Source: Gnetum montanum (lineage: Eukaryota; Streptophyta; Gnetopsida; Gnetales; Gnetaceae). Taken from it: a stretch of 64,000 bases of DNA. Location: the NCBI GenBank assembly GCA_015680685.1, contig MNCI01023457.1:305775-369774 (forward strand). Direction: 5' to 3'. The number at the start of each line of letters is the position of its first letter. The stretch's first letter is position 1. Made by a program: the position numbers and the translations under genes. Of the stretch, positions 36,901-48,900 are shown in pieces. The notes below the pieces were generated by a model, which saw only the letters and a list, made by a program, of their open reading frames with translations, did not search any database and was not told where the DNA came from.

Positions 36901-39900
36901 AATGTTGTAAATACTGAAATTTTGCAATATTATAATGTTGTAAATACTGAAATTTCCCTTTTAGTTTAATTGAGAATCTACAGTTACATAGTACTGTACT
37001 AGCTTATGTCCATTTGTTGGTAGGTTTTATCATCAACATCCTCCTGAATTTCTATACCAATTTGCATTACTAACCCTACATAACCAAAACAAAGTCTAGT
37101 TTTGAATCCTCAAATTCAACTATCATGTATCTGATCCTTGTTTTGTTCCAAGAGTGAACTTTTTTTTAACTGCAGTTCGTTTTGTTTTAAAAGGAATTTC
37201 TTTCTCATTCATTTTCCCCATAACTCCATTTTTTGTTAGGCTAGTTCTTCGATTTATTAATTAGCACTGTGGACCTAATTATTGTGCTGAGATTGTCCTT
37301 GCAATTTTTAGTAGAAAATTATTATAAATGGCAAGCCTAAGTTGGAATCATTATCCTTATATTAGAAAGATAAATTAGTCTTTATCCTCCTCCTTTTTAA
37401 ATTTTAGTGTACAAAATAGTTCTAACATGGAAATTATATGGTTTGCAGATTTTAGGATATGATTCTTATGCTGATTTTTGTCTCACTCCTACAATGGCAT
37501 CTTCACCTGGCACTGTGATATCTTTTCTAGATGACTTAAGTAGTGCTATAAAGATGAAAGCAGACAAGGTATGAACAACCATTTATTTTGCAGCTTACTA
37601 TTTATAACCTAGTAAGAAAAGCATTTTGATTATAACCAACCAACCATAAATTATTTGTTAATTCATGTTTATTGGAAATCATTTATTGCACATACAAAGA
37701 GTAGATTAGGATTGCAATCTAGGTGATCCTAGTTCATGATCCGAACAATTATGATCTGGATTGGTTCTGGAGCATGATCTAGTTTGGAATAGTGGTTTTG
37801 GGCAATTTTGGATCATGATCCAGTTTAGAATTACGATTCCATATGATTCCAGGTGAATCCAACATTTCTTTAAATAACCATTAGAATAACAATTAGAAGT
37901 TTACATTTATTTAGCATTAAATATTTCTTTAAATATTAAAACACCATCCAAAGGACACAATACAGCTATAAAAGTATAAAGAATGAGCGTATAAAACATT
38001 CTGGATATGTGTCATTAGTAGTTTCAAGGTTTTAAACACTTTTGAGTGTACATTTTTCTACAAGGAGCAATGCATTTTGAGCACAACACATTCATAGGGA
38101 GCTCAGCAATGCATTCTTCAACTCATTTTGAATCACGTTAGTAGCTGATTCTAGATATTCTTCAGCTCATTTGTTTTAGTTGATTGTGAATACTAAATAT
38201 TGCAATATAGAACAAAGAAATAACCTACAGTGTTGCTTACATTTGAAACTTTTTAAAATATAGATGGCAGTATAAACAGTGAATTTATGTTGATGTTCAT
38301 GCTTGATGCAATGTTGTTATATTAATATGTTTAGAAATTTATACTTTTATGGGTTTTTAATTTTGTCTTTTTAATTGCATATACTTTTGAAAATGATTAA
38401 AAATTTGAAATTTTTAATGTTTTTTTTTTAATATTGTGATTCCAAATTTCAATACGTGATCTAGATTCTTAGGAATGAAAAAATGATCTGTGATCCAATC
38501 TGATCTTCATAATTATGAGTGACATACTTGCTAAATACACTTCAGTGTACTTCCAACTCGATAAGTAGGGCTTGTCCGTATAAAGTCTATTTTACTTTGG
38601 ATTGTGGACTTGGACCCAAAAATCTGAAATATTTAAATATGACATTTAGGGAAAAGCTAACCTAGATGGTTAAGGCACAGTGGGCTGGAATCAGAACTAG
38701 ATGATAATATGTACCCCTAAGACATATATAACACAACTTTTGTAGAACTTAAGCAGAATGTAATGGTGCGTCGAATCTTCATACCCATTGGAATTGAACC
38801 TAGAACCTGCAAATCAGATGCTGCATGCTGTAATCAACTGAGTAATGGCTTACTGACAACATGGATGACTAAGGATAGGGATGTGATGTGGATATAAGTG
38901 ATTAAGGGAAGTGTTGAAATCATACAGAAAAATTTTAAGGAAGGCCACATTTTATATTTTATTGGTGCATCAGCAATATTGAAGGGATTTTAAAAATATG
39001 TATACAGAATGACATGATTGTAAAGTTTGGTTATGGATAGCTAAATATTCATGTAAAGTAGGAAAGGTATATGATACATTATGTATAGGCTAAATAGAGA
39101 AGGAAGCCATGATAGGAAATATGTGGGTTTGACTTCTGAAGTTCTCGTATTTTTAATATGATAAAGAAAGTATTCAATTATAGATAACTTGATAAACAGG
39201 GATGATGGTAGATAGATGCTTTTCTAAAATTGAATGCAGATATTATAATCATATCTTTGTGGATAGCCTTATAATTGCTCATATATGGAGTTAGTTCTGG
39301 CAGCCATAAATCAATATTTAGGAATGCAAACATCTTTATAAGATTTAATAACAGGTTGGACATGCGTTGGTGGAATGTGAGGAAGGAAATTTGGAATTGT
39401 TTGCTAGCACGTCGTATTTTTGAAGTTTGGAAAGAATGAGGTCACTATTTTTTTGGATACTGAAAAGTGAAAAGTGACTAAAGAGAGCATGGTGTTGACC
39501 ATAAAAGGTTGGAAAGAAATATGACCTGTAGAATGGGATTTAACTGTTAAACCTAGCAAGATTTAAAAGAAAAGCTGTAAATTGAGATTGGAAATGAATT
39601 GGGATTTGAAGGGTGAAGATTTCAGTTTTTCCTAAATTATATAAGAGATTCTTGATCATGATCATTAATTGATCTCAAAAATTTGAAGAAAACCTATGGT
39701 TGTACTTTGAAAGTTTATTATTAATAAAATCTTCTTTATACGTGAACAAACAGAAGACTCATCATGGATTGCTATTGACAGCCACGCCATGATAGCCTAA
39801 TATTAGATTACCATGGATGATAAACAACCCGTCTTGAGTGGAGTAGCGGAAGGAATGTAACAATGGTTAACACGGAGCAATGGACGGAAGAAACAACAGA

Positions 39901-42900
39901 GCAGCGGAATGAAAACACGGCGAAACAGGCGAGCAAAGGCATGGAGAAACAAGTGAACGGTGGGGTGAGCATAGGTAAAATGGTCGACGACGGAGCGGTA
40001 GAAGAAGGAGATGCAAACCAGGGGCTCATCGCGGGGCGCATGAGTGGAGGTGAACATGCAAAAAGTGGGAATGGGCTGGACCTGGCCAGGGCCAAGGAGG
40101 GCCGTGGGGGAGACGAATATGGAGCACCAAATGGGGAGATTGAAGCACACTCCCGTATCGACGGTACCATGCGCTTCCGTGTCCGCGGACCACTGACGGA
40201 GGGGGTTTGGACTATGCAACAGAGCCTTAATGGCCGTTTCGTGTCCTTGGGAGCCCGCCCTTGGATGGAGTTAGTCCGTAGGTGGGTGAAGGAAAACTGG
40301 AAGGTTGGCTAGGTTGAGGTCCAGAGTCTATTAGAGGAGGTGCTCCTGTTCATCTTCCCGGCCTAGCAGGATAGGGACATGGTGTTGTTGGGGGGACCGT
40401 GGTTCTATGGCGCTCGGGGGTTGGCTTTAACCCCCTAGTAGCCAGGGGCACACCGCGAGATGAACCTGTTTGCTCGTGCCCTAGTGTGGGTAAGGGTGTT
40501 TGGGATTCCTTGGGAGATGTGGAACTTGGGGTTCCTTGAATGGGTGGTGGGGTTTTTTGGGGAGTTTATTGCCTTCGACAGGGTCACATAGACAATAACG
40601 CGGATGGGGTTTCCGTTTTTGCGTGTGGTGGAATCTGTTTGCCAAAGACCTCGTAAGGGAAATAGTGTTGGAGCTTCTAGGAGGGGAGGAACACCTTTAG
40701 GTTGAGTTTGAAAACTTGGAGGTAGAGCCAGGTAAGGAACAGGGACCAAGGGCCCAAGAGGGTAGGAGTGGTGGCTGCGCGTGCTATGGGAAACCTAGTG
40801 ACCGTGAAGCTGATTGTTGGTTTCGGATGGACGGGCCGACGCGGACGCGAGATCAGGCCCGACAGCTTGTTGAGGGTAGGGGTTGGGTTATGGTGGTACG
40901 TAAGGGCTGACCGACCTTGCCACAACCACACCACCCCNNNNNNNNNNNNNNNNNNNNNNNNNNNNNNNNACAAAACCTTACCCCCCTTGAAGAACAACGC
41001 AGATGGGACTTGGCGAAGGTGGTGGCTTGGGAAGCCTTGGAGAGGGAGTTGAGTGAGAGCCTGTGGGAGCAACTCCAAGAGGAGGTGTGCCTGCAGGAGA
41101 TACGGTAGAAGGAAGAGCAAGACTGATGAGCCTAGGAGAAGTAGGAGAATACCTTGATTTAACAATAGTTGGATCGGGTCCATGAGCAGAATGCTAGGGC
41201 TTGGCTAAGTTAGGGGTAGTGTCCTTATGTCATCATGGACATAGGGCGAAATACTTCTTGTTATGCGCATAGGCACCATATTAGGCGTAGAGGCAATGAT
41301 TTACACCCAGACAGTTAGTGGACTTAGGAGGAATGCTACAGGAAAGCATAGGCGTTCAAGAGATTCCAGGAAGTGGCAAATTTTGTGGATTTGGAATGCC
41401 ACAGGGCTATTTTGGATGTAGTTCATGCCCAAGAGAGGGCTTATTGCGCTTGCACCTGGCTCTCCACTCGCATTTGAGGGTGTTCGGTTGTGGTGAATTT
41501 AGGGTGTTACTGTGTCTTTTTGTTTTGTGTGCTTTGTGGTCTGCTTACATTTCTGGGGAAGACCTAGCTCTGGTTTTTGATGGAGGGACCTTGATGTTTT
41601 GTTGTTTGCTTATGATGTAGTTTGGGGGCATGTGGGGTGGGGAGGGGACCATCACCCCCAATTTTGTTTGGGAGGGGGTGACTTTACGATTTATAGTGAA
41701 TAGAGCCTAAGGGCTGAAATTTTGTACTACTATGTTTATATTAATACATTTCCTGAATTTTCCTCAAAAAAAAAAAAATATTTGGCTTGTACTGAAACTG
41801 AAACTTAATGTACTAATACAATAAGGAAAAGAAGGCAACGTCCCTTTACAGTGGAGCTATCCTTACGCCCTAAAGTGATAATGGACATGCAAAACCTACG
41901 TGGAAATCAATGCATGGTGCTAGTTTCTCTCCCTCTGCAACAATTTCCTTTTATTGTATTTTCCAAAGACCAAAATCTTCAGCTTTCAATGTGAGATATT
42001 GTCACCAAAGAGCATGGTTATCGTTATTGTGGAATAAGATAAAGGTGATACAAGCATGACTGTAACAGCTTTCTAGGGGCCTATGTGATTAGGTTACTTG
42101 CAGATTATTGAAGTCATTATTGGAGTAGTTTTCGATATATTATTATACTGTGGCAGGATCGATTACTATTATATAGTGAAGGATTTTCCAGTTTTAGATG
42201 GATGACCCATGGGGCCTTTGTCTCACTATCCTGGATCATAGCTTTGGCAAGCTATGAGAGCCAGTCTTCCAGTAGCAGTTTGCTGGCCTCTTGTAGCGCT
42301 CAAAATGATGCCTTCATTTAGTTGTACCCTTTGGGGTAAGTCCTTTGTATTGCTTATGCCTATTATTCAACTGAGGGTACTTATGGTGTGTTTATTGCTT
42401 TGTCACGTATGTGCATATGGCTTTTTGTTAATGACATGTGCAATATCATGTATTATTGAATGAACATCTGATGGATGAAACATCCATGACTTCGATGTTT
42501 ATTTCAAAAATGATGATGGGAGCTTAACAGCCGAGTCCAGGCATCACAACATTGAAAAGGAAGTATGTCCATTATTGTAATAGAAACTGTGCCATCAGAC
42601 GTATTGCTAGACTTCATAAAGCATATAATTGTTTCATGTACATGTATTTGTGTAGTACGTAAAATAAATTTCGGTATATTCAAGTAATCTATAACATCCA
42701 TTCTAGAGTTTACTCAGTTTAGTGATAGAGACTCCATTATTTTGTTTTCAAAAAAATGTTTTATTTTGTCTATCCCTCGCTAGAACTGTATAGCTTTACT
42801 GCAACACTAAAAAGACTTTTTATATACTGAATTGAATTAATTACAGTTATTCTTACAATTGATGTTTTGCATTGTTTTGTAAACTTTGTTTGCTTATTTC

Positions 42901-45900
42901 TTTTGAAATGTTGACTTTGGGCAGTGTGTGTATTAGGAAATGCAATTGTTAAGAAATTTCAAAAAAGCCACTGGTAGTGACGATTCTGGTCTTGAACCAT
43001 GGGATGAAACTTACTATGTTGGTCTACTCAGGGATTCTTCTTGCAACCTGGAATCTTCTGTATGGCTTCCCCAATAAAGTAATAAAATGTATTTGTTTTA
43101 GAATTTTAGCATAAACATGAATGATGGAGTGTAATGTGATAATTTTATAGGTCATTGCATCATACTTTCCTTTATCTCAATGCATTGAAGGTCTTAAGCT
43201 GGTCGTGGAATCACTATTTGGTGCAACGTTTGAGAATGTTCCTCTTGCACCGGGTGAGTCTTGGCATCCAGATGTTCAAAAATTGGTTCTTCATCATCCA
43301 AGTGAGGTAAGATAATACGAGTATTTCCAATTTGGTCTTGTCTATGTTTGATTTTTGTTGATGACATTTGATAGAAACCCAAATTGACTAAATTTAAACG
43401 TACATGTTCATTACCAAAATTTTGATAGCAATTTATTTATTATGTCTTCTATCCTGAACTTTTTTTCTTCTATTGTTTCTCTCCTAGTTGCAATAAATGC
43501 AATGGATTGTCAATGTTTTGTGTTTTCCATTTCAGCAACGGAAACCCCGTTTCAAAATGCCGTTGCTTTGGGTGTTTACTGTTCCTGCCATATTAATATA
43601 TTTTTGAGACTATTGAAAGGGTTTCCAATAGTTATTAGATGAAATACAGTTAAATTAAGGAGATTTCGTCATAAAAGGTAATTTCTTTCATAATAAATGA
43701 GCTATATTGGTATTTCCTTTTCCATGTATCACTTATGTTTCATTTTTGACATGGAAATATTCAAATTCTTCTAGATTATTGCTTGGATTCTTTATGTTGT
43801 TTCTTTTTGGCAACCTTTTCCTTGGCCTTTTTCCATCATGTTTCCATTGCTGTCATGTTGCTCTGTTTCTTGTTTCTGGTAACTATGGTTTCTCTTAGAT
43901 CATCATCATCATCATAGACTTATCCCAACAGTATGGGATCGGGTAAATGAGTTTTCTTTTGCCTTGGTTCAGAAGATGTTTATAATATATCTTGAGTCAA
44001 TAAGACTTGTGTATAGAATCGTTCTGGCATGTAACATATTCATTCTTAGCTTGTTGGAGTTGATATGATTTTGCTTAAATAGAGCTTTTGTATTTTTCAT
44101 TCATTTAGTTCCAAGTGTTTTCTTATCATATCTGATATTTGCAGGGTGATTTGGGATGCATGTATCTTGATTTATATGCACGTGACGGAAAGTACCCTGG
44201 CTGTGCGAATTTTGCCATAAAGGGTGGCAAGCGCATGTCTGAATCGATATACCAACTCCCAGTATGATGTCTTTCATCTGATTTTGTTTGCTTGAATGAA
44301 ATGATAACTATTTGAAGGATGTCTACGTGAAAAAACACATAGCATTCACAGAAGAAAAAACTGAAATTCTAGAGATTGTTTCTGTCAATTTATATGGCTC
44401 TGTTAGATGAAAACAACCATCAAGATTACGCCTTTTTCTACTATGCTTAACAGTTATTTGGTAGGGCTCATGACACATTACCTCTAGAAAATTCATAGGC
44501 CAAACTTACAATTTTCTCAGAATGGATGGAGCACAAGTGTTAACAACAGTAAGTGATGAGGTATCAAAAAGGAATTAATTTATAATATGCTGCACATTGA
44601 ATTGTCAATGATCCATTAAACAAGGAATATCCATAGCAATAATAGTACTCTAAGCATTGTTTATCTATTTAACTTGGCTTTCTGATCAACTTTATCTTTC
44701 TGAAAAGTTTTTCTTAGTGTTTTTGGACTTGATAATTTTAAGGATTAAATATTGATAAAGAAGTATAAGGAGAACAGAAATTATAGTTACTGTTTTAAGG
44801 ATTTCTTATAAAATTTTAATTTTACAAAGTAACTATGGAAAACTCTGTAATCTTGGTTATAAAGTTTATTTTGTTTATAGTGATTCTATATAAGCACTCA
44901 TAAATTATTAGCAGAATAAATTTATTGAAACAAAAAGAAACATACATGTATAATCAAGAGGGACAACCATGTGCATGGTAAAACCCTTCGATGTGAAGAG
45001 AAATGTTTTCTGGCTGGGCGTAATCCAATATATTGCATAAAACCCCTTTAAAAATAACCCATTAGGCCCATGAGGTTGTGGCTGTATTGACATTACTTTC
45101 TTAGCTATTTTATGTTGATATCAACTGTACCTCGATGGGACTTATGTCTCATTAGAGATCAGTTAGATTACCTACTGAAATTCATTTTGGCAACTAAAAC
45201 ATTGGAATGGCTTTGGTAGCAATGATCTTTTTTTAAAATTTTTTTAATGTTTTTGAAATACGGTTGGGAAATATATTATGTACAGGGGGAAAAAGTACAA
45301 AACCTAGGGAGGGGCTCAACCAGAACCCCCAGACAAAAACAAGAAGTGGTCAGGGGCCCTTGTCTACAAAATGCAAAGACGCAAAACCCAGAGAAGGAAG
45401 AGAAAGTAAAGGGGAACAGAAACCCCTGCTCAGCTGGAAACAAACACATAAAATGACCATGTGGTCCTTGAAAGCCCAAAACCGAACAACAAATACCTTT
45501 AACAAAAGGACAGTACCTAAAGCTTATCATTTAGGTAAAGGGAGAATCGAGCACCAACAAACTGGTTTTTCTTCTGCATGCATGCATTCTATAATATCTC
45601 TCTTAGCCTCTGATTTTATGAGGTTCAATGCTTCCTGAATTCTTCAAAATTCCTTTTTTAGGTGTCCTTTTTCAGATGATGAGCCTTGTCAGGATGTAGA
45701 TTAAAAGCCTTTTTTTGGGCAAGCCCCCTAATACTGTTTCAACTAGCCCTTTTGTTTATTTGCAATACCATGTAAGGACAGCTGCTTGACTGGAACTAGA
45801 GTTGGATTGTGCCGTCAATATTGTACAGGAAATGTGTGTGCACTTTGTGCTTTTCCTAATCCTCTTTCTTCCTTTTTTCATGCTATTGGGCTTTTTGGCA

Positions 45901-48900
45901 AGCTAACCTTTTCTCCTCTTTGTGCTTGCACTTCTCCTTTCTTCGATTTTGTTCCTGTTTGGTCATGACAATCTCCTCAAGTTCCTAGCACACTTGTTGG
46001 CGAAGAATGTCATGGTCGATTTGGTGGCCTCTTACGCCTTCAACTTGAGCCTAACCTCTATCCTTTGTGGCTCTAGCAATTTCTGCTTGCGTCTTTGTGT
46101 GACCTTCCTATCTAACCTTATCCTTGATCTCCTTCAGGCGGGCTTTAGTACAGGCTTGGAAATCCACTTCAATCTGTTTGCTGAGTTGTGCTGCAATCTC
46201 CTCCCTTAGGCATCTTTCCATGGAGGCACTAATATTTTTTGATTTGTTTTGAATATAATAATATAAACAAGTGGCCTACCTTTGAATGAATTTTTATGTT
46301 GGTTCAAGTGGTCCTTATTTAATTTTCATCAATTGCTAAAGTGTTGCATTTGGCTTTAAGTTATACTTAAAATGGTTGCCGAATTATGATGTTAGTTCCT
46401 CTAAGCTCGTTATACACATTGGAATTGTATAGGATCAATATAATGCCTTGCCAATAAGAGACATGGAGAAGAGCCTTAATATTATTTAAGGAGAATCTTT
46501 CAATAAAATACATTCATTTTAGAAGGTGATAAGATGAGTGTTTGGATCTCTTTCCCCATCATGTTTGGTGGTTGTGGGAATAGTGACATCTTTAGGAATA
46601 GTTATTTGTAGTACTAGAGGATGAATAGGATCATTTTGAATGATATCTACCACCTTTAGGAATAGTGTTTGGATCTCTTTCCCCATCATATAAATTGGAT
46701 GTGGGAATAGTGACATCTTTAGCAATAGTTATTTGTAGCACTAGAGGATGAATAGGATCATTTTGAATGATATCGACCACCTTTACTACTTGCGATAACC
46801 CTTTCTCCAATATCTAATTTTTTTCTATGAGAGATTGCAACAATTTCACCATTTTTCCTAGTGGTTGTTGAACAACATGTGTGGGAACTAGAGTAGCGGT
46901 AAGAGCATGAACACTAGGATAGATGAACTTAGTAGGGAAAAAAACATTGTTTAATCTATGACTTTTTGGTTTAGTGGTGTGGTAGTTGGCAAATTGTGCA
47001 CTAATGATGGGGGGAACATTGGTATGACAATTATGATAAGCCACTAGGATGGAGGGATTTTTGGAAATAGTAGCAGTAATGAGAGGAGTCAAAGGTGTGT
47101 TCATGGTTGCATTAGTTAGAGGAGGGGCATTGCTAGAACTTCCAGATGGAAAGTTGAAAATTGCATAATCATAAATTGAAGCATTTGCTTTGTTAACAAT
47201 AGTAATAGGAGTACAGTGAACAACAATATTTTGTTGTTTGAAGAAGTTAACAATGGAAGAAGGATGCTCGATGATAGCAATACTTATTGGAGAAGTCATG
47301 GTTGTCATGTTTTGTTTAAAAAGGAACCTACTTCATCCGACTCCAAGAAATCAGTTCCTTCTTCCTCAACGTCAGAGCTATACTCTTTTTCTTGATTGTG
47401 TTGAAAATTTCTGCCATCTTGTTATTAGGGCTACACAATAAAATAAGCTCCCTGTCCTTTGCCTACCTCTAAAATCCTGACTCTTGATTCAACGATTTTG
47501 GTGACCATGAGTGGAGGTGGTGGTAAGGGGCCTATGGAGAAATGCTGGTGGCCCTAGATTCCGATGTGGGGGCATCGAAGTTGCTGGCAGGTGGGGGTTG
47601 TAAGACTACAGAGGTGGGACTATGTGGGATGGTGGAGTACATATCCACCACATAGTCTCCCTGTACTTCGAGAGGCAAGATGATGACCTTGCCAAAAGTG
47701 CAGGGTGTTTAGGTACCCCCATTAGGGGATTGGATTATGTTGGGTTGGGGCTCCTTCCATCCTAGGTTTAGGGACATCATTGGGCCCCAACAAGTGTGTG
47801 CTGAATCAATGTTGGGGGTAGCTGTGGTTTCCTCAGCAGGGGGTAAGGTTGGACGGCCGGATGTGCCGGTAGTGGGGAAGAAATTGACATAGTTTGATAT
47901 TGACCTGGGAGTGTAGAAGACCCTGAAGAAGGTGTATCATAAATGATCGTTTGTTTTCCCATGAAGATTCTTTCCTGGAATTGCAGGGGATAGGGTACCT
48001 CGTACAAGTGAAATACCTTGAAAACGATAGTTCAAAATGGGGGATGTGATGTGGTGTGTTTGTAGGAGATGAAGTTGCAAGTGGCTGAATTAAGGCTATT
48101 ACAGTGGGAGGGCTGGAATTTGTAGATGGTCCTGTGTAGGGCAAGGGGGAGTGGGGGTAGGCTGGCCATTTTGTCCCATTTTCAGATCACGTCGGTGGAT
48201 GCTTCTAGATGGAGTTAGATAGTTCACATGGCTTGGGAAAACATGTGGTTGACAAATGTTTATGCGGTGTAGAATTGGGAGGTGCGGTTGCATGAATCAA
48301 GGCAGGTGGCACAAGTGGTCCTTGATAAAGAAAGGTGGATCCTTATTGGTGACTTTAACCAATGATTGTACCTATGGGAGAAGACGGGAGGGGACAACAC
48401 AGATTCACCTGGAGGATTGGAATGTGTTGAATTCATGTGGGACCATGATCTTGTGGACATGGATATTGAGGGCTGCAAATTTACTTGGAGCAATAGGAGA
48501 TGAGGATCTGATTGAGTTCAGTCTTAGATTGATAGCGTGTGGGTTAGTATGAGGTTGTTACTAGTCTTTGATATTCAGGTCATGGGAAAGGAGAGACAAG
48601 CTTTGGATCACAGATCCATTCTTTGTTGGCTTGTTAGTTGCTAGGGTCAGGCACCCAGGTCATGTCGTTTCAAGCGTACGTGGTTGGGTAAGCTGTGGTT
48701 GAGGTCGATGGTCTAGGACATCTGGTAAGGCTACTCAGTGGATCAAGAAGCAAGGGAATTCCTGAAAAAGGGACTGAAGTTGTTAAAACAAAGGATAAGT
48801 GCTAAAGCCTCAGAGGAGAAGTACGGTTTTAGGAATTATAGGGCATGGTTGTAGATTAGCCTCTAGGAGATACAAGCGCTGTAGGAAAATGTGGTTGATC

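Larger units (their letters stand above)
39800..41778 (+). mobile_element. L1-like LINE, copy 6: ORF1 joined to 3' end, with assembly gap
   Basis: A GC-richer plus-strand element in intron 9. ORF1 sequence (about 39.86-40.75 kb) is followed, after a 32-N gap at 40938-40969, directly by the coiled-coil zone (about 40.98-41.2 kb, EALERELSESLWEQLQEEV), the family 3' end and an A-run at 41766-41778. All of ORF2 is missing. Either it is a deleted copy or the assembly collapsed across the gap. Confidence 0.8.

Noticed and set aside
36413-36910. Cys/Leu-rich plus-strand frame of 165 codons
   Set aside because: It is the antisense of LINE copy 5 ORF1 and of its low-complexity 5' region; no transmembrane protein family is recognised.
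38780-38850. tRNA gene on the minus strand
   Set aside because: The A and B box words are good, but the acceptor and anticodon stems do not pair well, and it is embedded in a longer repeat-like segment.
39808-40219. Minus-strand frames opposite LINE copy 6 ORF1
   Set aside because: They are shadows of the GC-rich ORF1 frame at 39863-40312.
40677-41183. Long minus-strand and plus-strand frames across the N run
   Set aside because: They are held open by undetermined bases; the plus-strand LINE remnants explain the sequence.
42921-42936. Earlier acceptor gcag for exon 10
   Set aside because: It would add TGTGTGTATTAG with an in-frame stop.
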